Assembly (NCBI GenBank): GCA_026982315.1
Contig: JALSHI010000031.1
Location: forward strand, 1 to 64,000
Length of the DNA stretch: 64,000 nucleotides
Origin: Lysobacterales bacterium
GTDB lineage: Bacteria > Pseudomonadota > Gammaproteobacteria > Xanthomonadales > Marinicellaceae
Direction of reading: 5' to 3'
How positions within the stretch are numbered: the stretch's first letter is position 1; each line of letters begins with the position of its first letter. The position numbers and the translations under genes were made by a program. Shown here one piece after another: positions 1-8,869 of the stretch. The notes below the pieces were generated by a model. That model ran no database searches. It was not told the DNA's origin and saw only the letters and a program-made list of their open reading frames with translations.

Positions 1-223
1 ACCGAGGCAGCAGCTGGTAGCACTCAATGAAGTTGTGCCTGTTGGCTGTGCCGTGCCACTTGAGGGATGGACTCCGGGTCTCGCTCACGCTCGCCCGGAA
101 TGACGAAGGTTGGGAGACTCGCCGGGAATGACTGAGGAAAGGAAGCTTCCCGGTATGACGGAAAAAAACCGGGAGTGACAAAAGGGGCACCTGACATGAC
201 GAAGAAAGAAAAACCACCCGGAA
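1..223. repeat. Dispersed composite repeat, copy 1
   Basis: Non-coding. Roughly the first 150 bases match, on the opposite strand, the sequence at 55076-55223. The best-conserved core (61-105) differs from its partner by one substitution and one single-base indel; outside it the match is looser, with small gaps. The 3' side continues as degenerate units built around GGAATGAC, each about 25-30 bases apart, to about position 223. The left end may lie outside the window. No transposase is linked. Resembles the extragenic repeats scattered through many proteobacterial genomes; family not identified. Confidence 0.7.
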
Positions 224-351
224 TGACAAAAAGGCACCCGAATGGCGAAAATGGGAAACCGCCGCCTTTGTTCCCGTCATTCCCCACCCGCTCCTCGTCA
301 TTCCCGCCTCCCCGCCATCTCCAGTTCCCCCGCCATTCCCAACACCCTGTC

Positions 352-371
352 ATTCCCGCGAAAGCGGGAAT
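352..371. repeat. 20-bp hairpin repeat (ATTCCCGC arms, GAAA loop)
   Basis: A perfect inverted repeat with 8-bp arms ATTCCCGC and GCGGGAAT around a 4-base loop. The same palindrome recurs three more times near 54.9-55.3 kb with the loop in the opposite sense. It lies just downstream of the CPBP-family gene, so it might also act as a transcript-end hairpin, but there is no T-run. The gene-free stretch 1-431 holds only this hairpin, the composite repeat and low-complexity pyrimidine-rich sequence. Confidence 0.75.
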
Positions 372-431
372 CCACGCCACAGGATGCCAAAGACTGGTTT
401 CTGGAGTCCGTCTTTGGCATGCATCACAGGG

Positions 432-2078
432 CTATAAATTCAGGAAAGCCGCGCCCACCCGCCCTGATGCCAACCACCATTGGCCGCTGAAGGTAAAAAG
501 GGCCAGGGCTAACACGGCATGGGAAATGGCCAGGGGCAGTAGTAATCGGTATTTGAGCCACAGCCAGGCCCATATGCTGCCAGCGATGATGGTTGCTAAC
601 ATTAACATGGGGTTGGGGAAATGCAAAAGCGCAAAGACCAGACCGGCCAGCGCGGCAGATTCAATCACTGACAAACGACAACGCTGGTGAAGACGCTGGG
701 CCAGTACAGGGCCAATCACAATTTGCTGAAAAATGGCCCAGGAAAAATATGCCACAAAGGCGGTGGCTCTAATGGTTTGGTGGTGGCTGCTGAGCAATAG
801 AAAGCCAATGAGACCACTGCCCAGCAGGATAAGAACCGCAGCCGCTCCGGCCTTTGTCGGGGCGGATATGAGTTGCTTGAAATCATTGAATAGCGCCCAG
901 ACGAATAATGACAGGCCAATAATGGCGGAGGCGGCTAAACCTGTCGCTCGGGGCAGGCTGCCAAGCCGATCAAAAGCACCGGTAAGCACATAGGTGCCAG
1001 CCAGCAAAAGAAAGACCAACCCCAGCCACAGTATTTGTGATGAGTGGGCGATCGGGCCGGTAACTTTCTGTGCTGAGCGACAAAACCAGATCATGGCCAT
1101 GACAACCCCAGCAAAAAGCATGAGTGCGAGGAAGTGCCCAAAGGGCCAGGGCGGCAGTATGGCTGTATGGGGAATCAGCAGGTGGCCAGCTTGTGTGCGA
1201 ATCTGCTTTTCCAGCCACAGAATGCTTTCAGGCAGTGCGCACGGCTTGCTTAGCTGATGTACTACCAGTTCAGGCACAGCATTTTCCGGCTGTGCCATGC
1301 CGTTGGTGGCGGGAAAGGGGCTGAGGTGGCATTCCAGCGGTTGTTTTCTGATATGCAGTGGTGTTGATTTGTCGCTGGGTTGCTGGTTGTGTGTGGTTTG
1401 TTCGGGGGCGGCGTGACGGGGCACCTCTTTTGGCCAGGGAAAGGAAATCGAGTGCACGGTGATCTGTGGCCGCTGTGCCTTGGAAATTGCTTGAGAGCCC
1501 TTGGCAGGATGAAAATACAGCAGGAGACTGCGCGTTTGTTTTGGCGGCGTATTCCTGTGATTTTTTTCGGGTGTTTTTTTGCTGTCAGGCTGATTTGCAA
1601 GCGGCGGCGGTATGACGTGCCAGTTCAGGGTGCTCAGAGTGACGCCGATGGTTTGCTTATTGCCACCAGGCAATAAAATTTCACTGGAATAATATTCCGG
1701 CGCATTATCGTTTGGGCGGACATGTATCCGCATTTGCCATGGCCTGGTGGCGCTATAATGCAGACTCAGGCGGGGAAATACCTGAAAATCCAGTGTGCTC
1801 CCACCCATGGGTAGTGAGATGACTGGCTTGTCAATAGTGTTGACTAGGCCGTTATTGGCTGTTTGCCAGTGAACAGCATAAGGGCCCACAATTTCTTGCG
1901 GGTGTTGTAAAGACCACGAAAACCACGGCTGCTGTTGATACGCCTTGCTCAATAAGGCCTGATTGCGTTCAGCGATAGCGCCAACCACCAAAGCCCGAGC
2001 CAGCCACCAGGCCAGGGCCAGCGTAAGCAATACATAAAGAAAGACAAGAAATCGAGGGGCCTTGTGGGCGCTGGACAT
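432..2078 (-). CDS. CPBP/CAAX-type intramembrane protease-like protein with degenerate active site
   Basis: A 548-residue membrane protein. An N-terminal signal-anchor segment (about residues 9-28) is followed by a periplasmic part of about 300 residues and then a C-terminal multi-helix domain that resembles the CPBP (Abi/CAAX) family. The usual EExxxR motif reads Gln-Gln at about 451-452, while the later conserved histidines are kept: His486 in an LLHFPNP motif and His520 in a LAISHAV motif. The family normally cleaves or binds partners inside the membrane; with the glutamates replaced, catalysis is doubtful. I chose the ATG at 2078 over a TTG four codons upstream. Divergent from the OsmC gene. 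The function of the long periplasmic part is unknown. Confidence 0.7.
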   Translation of the reverse strand: MSSAHKAPRFLVFLYVLLTLALAWWLARALVVGAIAERNQALLSKAYQQQPWFSWSLQHPQEIVGPYAVHWQTANNGLVNTIDKPVISLPMGGSTLDFQVFPRLSLHYSATRPWQMRIHVRPNDNAPEYYSSEILLPGGNKQTIGVTLSTLNWHVIPPPLANQPDSKKTPEKNHRNTPPKQTRSLLLYFHPAKGSQAISKAQRPQITVHSISFPWPKEVPRHAAPEQTTHNQQPSDKSTPLHIRKQPLECHLSPFPATNGMAQPENAVPELVVHQLSKPCALPESILWLEKQIRTQAGHLLIPHTAILPPWPFGHFLALMLFAGVVMAMIWFCRSAQKVTGPIAHSSQILWLGLVFLLLAGTYVLTGAFDRLGSLPRATGLAASAIIGLSLFVWALFNDFKQLISAPTKAGAAAVLILLGSGLIGFLLLSSHHQTIRATAFVAYFSWAIFQQIVIGPVLAQRLHQRCRLSVIESAALAGLVFALLHFPNPMLMLATIIAGSIWAWLWLKYRLLLPLAISHAVLALALFTFSGQWWLASGRVGAAFLNL

Positions 2079-2112
2079 GATGGTGGTCAAACTGCTGGAT
2101 TAAGGGGCGTAG

Positions 2113-2118
2113 TATAAT
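2113..2118 (+). promoter_or_regulatory. Candidate -10 box for the OsmC gene
   Basis: A perfect TATAAT lies 42 bases before the OsmC-family start codon, in the 81-bp divergent gap. No good -35 hexamer is visible 16-18 bases upstream. A GGAG ribosome-binding site sits at 2145-2148. Confidence 0.45.
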
Positions 2119-2159
2119 TCATCTCCGGTCATTCCCTAAATCATGGAGACACTCAACGC

Positions 2160-2606
2160 ATGAGCAAAAAATACCATATTCACTGGTTGAATAAACTGAC
2201 CTTTGTGGCCAAAGATGAAGAAGGCCATGCCACCTTAATGGATGCCTGGCACAAGCCGGGAGACCCAACGCCACGCTGTGCGCCTTCCCCCATGGAGCTG
2301 GTGGCCATGGGTCTGGGCGGCTGTACCAGCACGGATGTATTGATTATTCTGAAAAAGGCCAGGCAGAAAGTCACTGACTGTGAAGTGGTGGTGGAGGCCC
2401 AGCGCAGTGACGGCATACCCAAGGTTTACACAAAAATCCATGTGCATTTTATTGTGACCGGCCATAATGTGGATGAAAAGCATGTGGAAAGAGCGGTTAA
2501 GTTGTCTGCAGAAAAGTATTGCTCGGTTTCCCGCATGCTGGAAAAGACGGCAGAAATCACCCATAGCTATGAGGTGCGCGAAGAGTCTGCTTGCGTGGAT
2601 GAGTGA
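2160..2606 (+). CDS. OsmC family peroxiredoxin-like protein
   Basis: A 148-residue soluble protein of the OsmC/Ohr superfamily, closest in look to the YhfA-type branch. The two redox cysteines are present: Cys55 in a MGLGGCTSTDV motif and Cys121 in an EKYCSV motif. OsmC-fold proteins reduce organic hydroperoxides or related thiol-reactive compounds, but the substrate of YhfA-type members is not settled. Full length for the family. Transcribed alone from the gap shared with the CPBP gene, and convergent with the patatin gene. Confidence 0.88.
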   Translation: MSKKYHIHWLNKLTFVAKDEEGHATLMDAWHKPGDPTPRCAPSPMELVAMGLGGCTSTDVLIILKKARQKVTDCEVVVEAQRSDGIPKVYTKIHVHFIVTGHNVDEKHVERAVKLSAEKYCSVSRMLEKTAEITHSYEVREESACVDE

Positions 2607-2614
2607 CGGCTAAA

Positions 2615-5002
2615 CTAGAAGCCTGTCCCCAGACGCAAATAAAAGCGAAAGTCGCCATCACTGGTATAGCCATTGCCGAGGAACATGACCGTGTTGGCGA
2701 CATCCAGAGACACGCCCGCCAGATAGCCATATAACAGATTCTCAAACTTGATATGGTGGTTCCATACCTGTCCGGCGTGCAGTAGGCCAATGAGGCGTGG
2801 TGAGCCGAATACAGGCAGCTTGATTTTTGTCAATGTGGTGTAACCGCCCATGTTTATCACAAATGCGTTTTGGCCAATCAGGGCATCCTGCGGGTAGCCG
2901 GCAAAATCATCCAGCCCACCCCAGAAAACGAAGGCCTCATCGGCGCTTACCTGGTCGGAAAAAGCGCCCTTGGAACCCAGGTGCAGTGCTGAGTGCTGCC
3001 CCACGGGGTAACGTTGGCTCCAGTCATAACGCCACCAGCGCACCTTGTCGAACAGCCCGATCTCGGTGGAAAAGTCCATCCCCTGGCGGGCAAACAGGGC
3101 ATGGTCATAGGTGTCGCGTCCATAACGCAGCCGCAGACCAATGGTTTTATTGATGGCGGTGGGGAATTCTTTGTTGTTGATAACAGGCACGATGTTTTGA
3201 TCCATGTACCACAGGCCGCCACGCAGCTCGCTGGCTTCGTCCAGATTGAAGCCAACGTCAAAACCACTGGCAAATTCCTTGAAATCGTAGAGCCCCACCG
3301 GGCTGCCGTTTTCATAAAAACGCTGGCTGGTTTTGGATGCCTGAACGTGCACGGCGGCAAAACGATGGTTGTCATAATCCAGCGGTTGGTAGAGTTGTGA
3401 TTTCCAGTAAATCTGATTGCCGACGCTGAAGTCATTAATCCATTCGCCGCCCAGACGGTTGATGTTATAGCGGTGATGCCGGGCCAGTACGGAAATGCGT
3501 GTATCGGAGTCAAAATCATCCGCCACCTTCAGGCCAAATTTCAAATAATCCGGCCCCCAGTTTTTTTCCTTGACCACAAACTCCACGCCCTTGTTGCCAG
3601 CCTCGTCAGTCACCACTTTATAGGTGACCGTCTGAATGTCATTATAAGCCGCCAGGGCGTCAGCCATGTCCTGGATATCCGTGGCGTTAAAGGACCGTCC
3701 TTCCAGGACTTTTGCTTTACTGTAGAGTCGCTCAGTGGCTGTGCGCTTATTGCCGCTAAAGCGGACAAAATGGATGGTCTTTGGGACTTTCTGCATGAGA
3801 AAATTGCGCGACTCCAAGTGTGCCAGGTACCGTTCAGGCGGCACGGCCAGGGGCGACAAAACCAGCTTTTTGGCATGAACCGCTTGTTCCCCATGGCGTA
3901 TGAATTCCGGCCCTTTGTCGAAATCGGTCGCGGTGAGTTTTTCCAGTTCCGGCGCAATCACAATATCCGCCTTTTGCAGAGACTCAAGGGTGTTCTGAAT
4001 CAAGGCCACGTCAACACTTTGATAAGTCGCGGCAAGAATAGAGGCGTTTTCATCCAGCACATTCAGGGGAGAGGACACATTCACCGCAATGACAATGTCA
4101 GCGCCCATGTCCCGCACCACATCCACCGGCAGATTGTTGAGAATACCGCCGTCGGCCAGCATGCGTCCCTGATATTTAACTGGCCCGAAAACCAGCGGGA
4201 CAGCCATAGAGGCGCGCATGGCCATGGCCAGATCGCCGTGGTCAATCACATAGGGCATAGCCGCATTCAGGTCAGTGGCCACAGCCCGGTAGGGAATGGG
4301 GAATTCATCAAAGTTTTCAATACTCAATGACCCCACCAACCGCTGCAACTCAAGCATCAGCTGCTGTCCACCGGCAAACCCTTTGCTACTGGCCGGCCCG
4401 CTTTTGGACAGTCCGATTTCCAAATCCACAAAGTAGTTTTTTTCTTCTTGTCTTTGCTGGTAGTTTTTTTGGCGCCGTTCCAGTGAGGGGCGAAAAATTC
4501 TGTCCCAGTTAACACTTTCCATCACCCACTCAAGGTCCTCCGGCGTATAGCCAATGGCATACAGCCCGCCAATGATGCTGCCCATGGAGGTACCGGCAAT
4601 ATAATCAATGGGAATGTGATTCTTTTCCAGCGTCTTGATAACACCAATATGAGCCAGACCCCGGGCGCCTCCACCAGAGAGCGCCAGCCCGATTTTGGGC
4701 CGTTTGCCGTTGGCAGTGCCGGTTTTGATAATGCGAATGTCTGGTGATATGGGCGAGTCACCACGGACTGTGAGTGGACTTTGGTTGTGTACTGACGCAG
4801 TTTTCACGCTGGCGGCGATGGCATTGTGCCATGTGGCCACAAGCAAAAACAGCCCTACAACCAACCTGGTCAAACCACAGGAAAGGCCTGCGAAACAGGG
4901 TCTGCCTCGGGTAAACTGTGTCCCTGAAGTGCGGGACGGGTATTGAGAAAAAACATCGAGCATGTCAATTGCACCTTGGCAAATGCCAGTCAGGGCTGTC
5001 AT
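2615..5002 (-). CDS. Patatin-like phospholipase with C-terminal Omp85-type barrel (PlpD-like)
   Basis: A 795-residue predicted outer-membrane or secreted lipase. A hydrophobic signal segment lies at about residues 44-64, then the patatin domain: oxyanion loop LSGGGARG (about 108-115), nucleophile Ser139 in GTSMG, and the catalytic Asp284 in a DGG motif. The C-terminal half looks like a POTRA-plus-beta-barrel (surface antigen D15/Omp85) and the protein ends in Phe, as barrel proteins often do. This is the layout of type Vd autotransporters such as PlpD. The start at 5002 overlaps the stop of the MATE gene as ATGA, suggesting coupled translation. It gives an unusually long stretch before the signal; Met14 is an alternative start. 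Confidence 0.85.
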   Translation of the reverse strand: MTALTGICQGAIDMLDVFSQYPSRTSGTQFTRGRPCFAGLSCGLTRLVVGLFLLVATWHNAIAASVKTASVHNQSPLTVRGDSPISPDIRIIKTGTANGKRPKIGLALSGGGARGLAHIGVIKTLEKNHIPIDYIAGTSMGSIIGGLYAIGYTPEDLEWVMESVNWDRIFRPSLERRQKNYQQRQEEKNYFVDLEIGLSKSGPASSKGFAGGQQLMLELQRLVGSLSIENFDEFPIPYRAVATDLNAAMPYVIDHGDLAMAMRASMAVPLVFGPVKYQGRMLADGGILNNLPVDVVRDMGADIVIAVNVSSPLNVLDENASILAATYQSVDVALIQNTLESLQKADIVIAPELEKLTATDFDKGPEFIRHGEQAVHAKKLVLSPLAVPPERYLAHLESRNFLMQKVPKTIHFVRFSGNKRTATERLYSKAKVLEGRSFNATDIQDMADALAAYNDIQTVTYKVVTDEAGNKGVEFVVKEKNWGPDYLKFGLKVADDFDSDTRISVLARHHRYNINRLGGEWINDFSVGNQIYWKSQLYQPLDYDNHRFAAVHVQASKTSQRFYENGSPVGLYDFKEFASGFDVGFNLDEASELRGGLWYMDQNIVPVINNKEFPTAINKTIGLRLRYGRDTYDHALFARQGMDFSTEIGLFDKVRWWRYDWSQRYPVGQHSALHLGSKGAFSDQVSADEAFVFWGGLDDFAGYPQDALIGQNAFVINMGGYTTLTKIKLPVFGSPRLIGLLHAGQVWNHHIKFENLLYGYLAGVSLDVANTVMFLGNGYTSDGDFRFYLRLGTGF

Positions 5003-6330
5003 GCGGCGTTCAGTATGCCGCTGCGTTTAAATCCCCAGTGAATAGCCAACCCGCGAACAATAAAAAAGCCCCAAAACGCCAGCCAGAGACCATGGTTTCC
5101 CAAGGGGCGCAACGCCATCCACAATGGCAAAAAACACAGCACCGTGGCCATGACCATGGAGTTGCGCATAATGCGGGTTTGCAATGTTGCGACACACAAA
5201 CCATCATAAACAAAGCTGGCCACCGCTACCACCGGCAGAAAAACCACCCAGTATAGATAGTCAATGGACGCAAGTCGCACGGCAGGCAGGTCAGTCAGCC
5301 AGGCAATCATCCAGTCCCCTCCGGCCCAGTATATGACACTTAACCCCAGGGCCACCAGCCAGGAAATGGTGAAAACATCCCGCACCACCTGCCGCAAAGC
5401 CTGTTTGTTGTCTTGTCCGTAATAGCGTCCGGCCAGAGACTCCACCGCATGGGCAAAACCGTCCAGGCCATAGGAGGCCAGGTAAAAGAAGTTCATTAAC
5501 ACGGCATTGGCCGCCAGAATAATCTCACCCTGTTTGGCGCTTTGCCGGGTAAAAAAGGCAAACACAAACATCAGGCATAAAGTTCGGATAAAAATATCCC
5601 GGTTAAACGCCAGCAATTGACCCAGGGCATGGCCATGGCTCCGCCACGATGGCCAAAAACCCGATGGTAGAGCGCGCAAGATGCCATTGTGACGCATGTG
5701 CCAAAAACCCAGCATAACGGCCAGATATTCAGAAATGACCGAGCCGGCGGCCACTCCGGTGATTTTCCAGTGCCAGTGAACCACAAAAAAATAATCCAGC
5801 GCCATATTGCCGACTTGAGACACCAGCATGAGCCGAAGCACCACTGTGGCTTGTCCAATGGCCAAAAAATAGGCCATGATGACAAACAGCCACAGGCTGG
5901 CCGGTAAAGACCAGACTCGCCAGCGTAAATAAGTGCCAGCCAAAGCGCGAATCTCGGCCTGCTCCCTGGCAAACCAGTGAACCAGAGACTCAATCCATAG
6001 TGGTGAAAGCAGTATCAAGGCAGCAGCCAGCCCGGTGGCCAGCAGCAGTGCCAGGGCCACGTGCCGCGCCACGGCTTGTTGATCTTGACGTCCCCAGTCC
6101 TGGGCAACCAGCCCGGTGGTGCTCATGCGCAAGAAGCCCAGGCTCCACAGAAACAGGTTGAAAGTGGTAACGCCAACATTCACCGCCCCCAGATACAAAG
6201 GCGACTCCAGATGACCCAGAATTGCCGTATCCACCACGCCCAGCAAGGGAATGCTGAGGGCCGAAGCGATCATGGGCAGGGCGATGGTCAGAATTTCCCG
6301 GTAATGGTGTCTGATGTGTGTTTGTGGCAT
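4999..6330 (-). CDS. dinF: MATE family efflux transporter (DinF-like)
   Basis: A 443-residue polytopic inner-membrane protein with about twelve hydrophobic segments and the two-half organisation of the MATE/DinF family, cation-coupled exporters of drugs or metabolites. The N-terminal helix with ALPMIASALSIPLLGVVDTA is typical of DinF. An open frame runs much further upstream, but its extension is basic and low in family character and would overlap the divergent DUF2333 gene, so I chose the Met at 6330. The stop overlaps the patatin gene start (ATGA), so the two are probably one transcription unit. Substrate unknown. Confidence 0.87.
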   Translation of the reverse strand: MPQTHIRHHYREILTIALPMIASALSIPLLGVVDTAILGHLESPLYLGAVNVGVTTFNLFLWSLGFLRMSTTGLVAQDWGRQDQQAVARHVALALLLATGLAAALILLSPLWIESLVHWFAREQAEIRALAGTYLRWRVWSLPASLWLFVIMAYFLAIGQATVVLRLMLVSQVGNMALDYFFVVHWHWKITGVAAGSVISEYLAVMLGFWHMRHNGILRALPSGFWPSWRSHGHALGQLLAFNRDIFIRTLCLMFVFAFFTRQSAKQGEIILAANAVLMNFFYLASYGLDGFAHAVESLAGRYYGQDNKQALRQVVRDVFTISWLVALGLSVIYWAGGDWMIAWLTDLPAVRLASIDYLYWVVFLPVVAVASFVYDGLCVATLQTRIMRNSMVMATVLCFLPLWMALRPLGNHGLWLAFWGFFIVRGLAIHWGFKRSGILNAA

Positions 6331-6452
6331 AGAGAAATGAGAAATGTGGAGAGCCGCGTATTGAATCTGGCGGTTTAGGTCATCCGGCACATGCGCCAGA
6401 GCGGGTTCTGGCCTACAATTATGACATTGAGACCACTGTAAAGGATAGTGCC

Positions 6453-7550
6453 ATGGCAACAGAAAAAATGCCTTCAGACAATCACGAACAACGGCTTGGC
6501 GACGAACCCAGAAAGCCGGCTGCCACAACGCCTGATGATCGCTATCAGGACAAAAAAGGCCGCAAACGCTGGTATCGCCACCCTTATGTGGCGGCAGCGC
6601 TGGTTTTTGCCCTGATCCAGCTGGGACTGATGTTTTATTATGATGCCGAGCCGGCTTTGTTCGATGTTCAACAGAATGCCGAGCACCGCGCGGCCAGCCA
6701 CGGCCATGAAATGGCCACCGGCTACACCACCGGCGCCACATTCATGCAAGTGGCCTCCACACTGCTCAACAAGCGGGGCGGGTATTTAAGCAATGATATG
6801 ACCCCGCCGTCGGTGTTTATGGACAATATTCCCAGTTGGGAATACGGGGCGTTGGTGCAGATACGGGATTTGGTGCGGGTGTTTCGCAATGACTTCAGCC
6901 GTTCCCAGAGCCAGTCTCTGGAAGACCCGGATTTAGCCAAAGCCGACCCGCTGTTTCACTTCGATCATGAAAGCTGGATTTTCCCTTCCACCGAATCCCA
7001 GTACAAAAAAGGTTTGCGATTTTTTCATAATTACCTGACCCGTCTCAGTGACCCCACAGAGCAGGATGCCCAGTTCTATGCCCGCGCCGACAATCTGGTG
7101 ACTTACCTGGAGCAGGTGGAAAAACGGTTGGGCAACCTGTCGCAAAAGCTGAGCGCCAGCGTGGTGCAAAACCGCGTTAATACTGACTTGGGCGGAGATG
7201 CCGCGGCCACGCAGTCCACTTTCAAGCCCAGTGAACTAAAAGTGAAAACATCCTGGTGGGCCATTGACGATAATTTTTACGAAGCGCGCGGAGCCACCTG
7301 GGCGCTGATTCATTTTCTCAAGGCCATTGAGGTGGACTTTGCCAATGTACTGGAAAAGAAAAACGCCACAGTCAATCTCAAACAGATTATTCGCGAGTTG
7401 GAAGCGACACAGGATACCATCTGGACGCCCATGATTCTGAATGGCTCGGGCTTTGGTTTTTTTGCCAACCACTCATTGGTGATGTCGTCTTATATTTCCC
7501 GCGCCAATGCGGCTTTAATTGACTTAAAGACTTTATTGCAAAATGGCTAA
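6453..7550 (+). CDS. DUF2333 family membrane protein
   Basis: A 365-residue protein with a charged cytoplasmic N-terminus (about 45 residues), one transmembrane helix (about 50-66) and a large periplasmic domain. The family signature region includes NKRGGYLSNDMTPPSVFMDN and the aromatic stretch around YGALVQIRDLVR. DUF2333 proteins are conserved in gammaproteobacteria but have no settled function. A good AAGGA ribosome-binding site precedes the ATG. Divergent from the MATE-patatin operon. Confidence 0.85.
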   Translation: MATEKMPSDNHEQRLGDEPRKPAATTPDDRYQDKKGRKRWYRHPYVAAALVFALIQLGLMFYYDAEPALFDVQQNAEHRAASHGHEMATGYTTGATFMQVASTLLNKRGGYLSNDMTPPSVFMDNIPSWEYGALVQIRDLVRVFRNDFSRSQSQSLEDPDLAKADPLFHFDHESWIFPSTESQYKKGLRFFHNYLTRLSDPTEQDAQFYARADNLVTYLEQVEKRLGNLSQKLSASVVQNRVNTDLGGDAAATQSTFKPSELKVKTSWWAIDDNFYEARGATWALIHFLKAIEVDFANVLEKKNATVNLKQIIRELEATQDTIWTPMILNGSGFGFFANHSLVMSSYISRANAALIDLKTLLQNG

Positions 7551-7709
7551 TGCATCAAAATGGAGGGCTGCTGGTTGAACTACGCCCGTCAAGGGACTTT
7601 TTTTCACCGTGGGGTTATGCAAGAATAGCCCCAACAAGTGGAGGCGCTGGCGCAGGCACAATTCTTAAAAAAGCGCACGCGTAACTTTATTCATGAGGCA
7701 CCGTATTAC

Positions 7710-7949
7710 ATGAGCACACTCAGCGAAAGCGAACTGGCAGAAATCCGTGACCATTTTGATTTTTTCGATGCCGATGGTGATGGCTATCTGGATTTGAAGG
7801 AGTTTCGCCGCCTGTTTCGTGTTTTGGCGCCTGATGCCAGTCCGGGAACAGCGCGTCGTGGCTTTGCGCTGATTGATGAAGACAACAGCGGCAAAATTGA
7901 CTTTGACGAATTTGCTCAGTGGTGGCAGTTAAACTGGACAGTTTTCTGA
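7710..7949 (+). CDS. Small EF-hand calcium-binding protein
   Basis: A 79-residue soluble protein consisting of one EF-hand pair. Loop 1 has Asp20, Asp22, Asp24, Gly25, Asp28 and Glu31; loop 2 has Asp56, Asp58, Ser60, Gly61, Asp64 and Glu67, so both keep all the calcium ligands. The frame is open from 7638, but the start at 7710 has a GAGG site and begins at the domain. No signal peptide is visible, so it probably acts in the cytoplasm as a calcium sensor or buffer. Partner unknown; the preceding gene is on the same strand 159 bases away. Confidence 0.8.
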   Translation: MSTLSESELAEIRDHFDFFDADGDGYLDLKEFRRLFRVLAPDASPGTARRGFALIDEDNSGKIDFDEFAQWWQLNWTVF

Positions 7950-8026
7950 GCGTTTTTCCATAGATGGGGCTGTGCTGCTTTTTATTGTCTGGATGCGTGT
8001 TTGTGCATGATTTTGGACAGCGGTCG

Positions 8027-8869
8027 TTAACTGGATTTCTGGCCGGATAACAGCCGCGTGGGATCCACTCGATAGTACGACTGCATCACCGCAAACAGCT
8101 CAGGGTGTTGTTCCTTCAATGCCTGCGGTTTTTCAAAGAAGTATTCACTCAGAACGGCGAAAAATTCGGCCGGGTTTGTGGCGCCATAAGCATTGAGCCA
8201 GTTTTTTTTGCGAAGCCGGAGCCGCTGACGCAGGCTGGAAAACTCCCGGCTCATGACCCTGGCCCATTGATGGTGCTGGTTTGGGTTATCCAGCCTCGGC
8301 GTGCCATTGGCCTGGCCGGTTATTTGATCCAGGCGATGCGCGAACTCGTGCAGCACCACATTTTCTCCGTCATTGTCCCTGGCGGCGCCAGCCAGCACAT
8401 GGCGCCAGGACAAAACCACCGCGCCCCCTTGCCAGGATTCTCCCAGACGGGCTTGTGGCTTGTGAATGGATACACTTCCCACGCTTTCGGTTGTGGTGGC
8501 CACATAGGCATCGGGATAAACTACCACCCGGGATAGTTTTGGATAGCAACGATGGTTCTTTCGGCCCAGCAGTAACCAGCATGCGCCAGCGGCGATAGTC
8601 AGCCGGACTTCGTCAGTAATGACTTGTCCATTGCGGCCATCAAAGTATTTGTCGGCCAGAAACCACTTGATATCGTTTTCCAGCTTGTGCCGCAATGGTG
8701 GCGGCAAGCGCCGGTAGGCGGGCACATTTTTATTCAGAATACGCCGCCAGTTTTCAGGAAACGGCACGGCACGAATGGCCGCCAGACGCTTTTTTCTGCG
8801 CCAGGTCAGCAACCACCACAGGATGCAGCCAGTAGCCAGAACAGCGCCAATGAGCCACAGCCAGCGCAT
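8027..8869 (-). CDS. mtfA: Zinc-dependent peptidase, MtfA (M90) family
   Basis: A 280-residue protein with the M90 zinc motif HEFAHRLD: His174, Glu175, His178 and Asp181. MtfA of E. coli binds the repressor Mlc and has aminopeptidase activity, affecting ptsG expression. Unlike the cytosolic E. coli protein this one begins with a clear hydrophobic segment (about residues 3-22) followed by RRKKR, so it is probably tethered to the inner membrane with the catalytic domain inside. Its start overlaps the rmuC stop (TAATG), implying translational coupling. Confidence 0.88.
   Translation of the reverse strand: MRWLWLIGAVLATGCILWWLLTWRRKKRLAAIRAVPFPENWRRILNKNVPAYRRLPPPLRHKLENDIKWFLADKYFDGRNGQVITDEVRLTIAAGACWLLLGRKNHRCYPKLSRVVVYPDAYVATTTESVGSVSIHKPQARLGESWQGGAVVLSWRHVLAGAARDNDGENVVLHEFAHRLDQITGQANGTPRLDNPNQHHQWARVMSREFSSLRQRLRLRKKNWLNAYGATNPAEFFAVLSEYFFEKPQALKEQHPELFAVMQSYYRVDPTRLLSGQKSS

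Noticed and set aside
175-690. Open frame over the first repeat and the CPBP gene
   Set aside because: Pro/Arg/Ser-rich translation of repeat DNA that runs antisense into the CPBP gene; no ribosome-binding site.
3473-4330. 285-codon frame antisense to the patatin gene
   Set aside because: Shadow of the patatin coding sequence, no family features and no ribosome-binding site.
6331-6741. N-terminal extension of the MATE gene
   Set aside because: The extra 137 residues lack family or membrane character and overlap the start of the divergent DUF2333 gene on the other strand.
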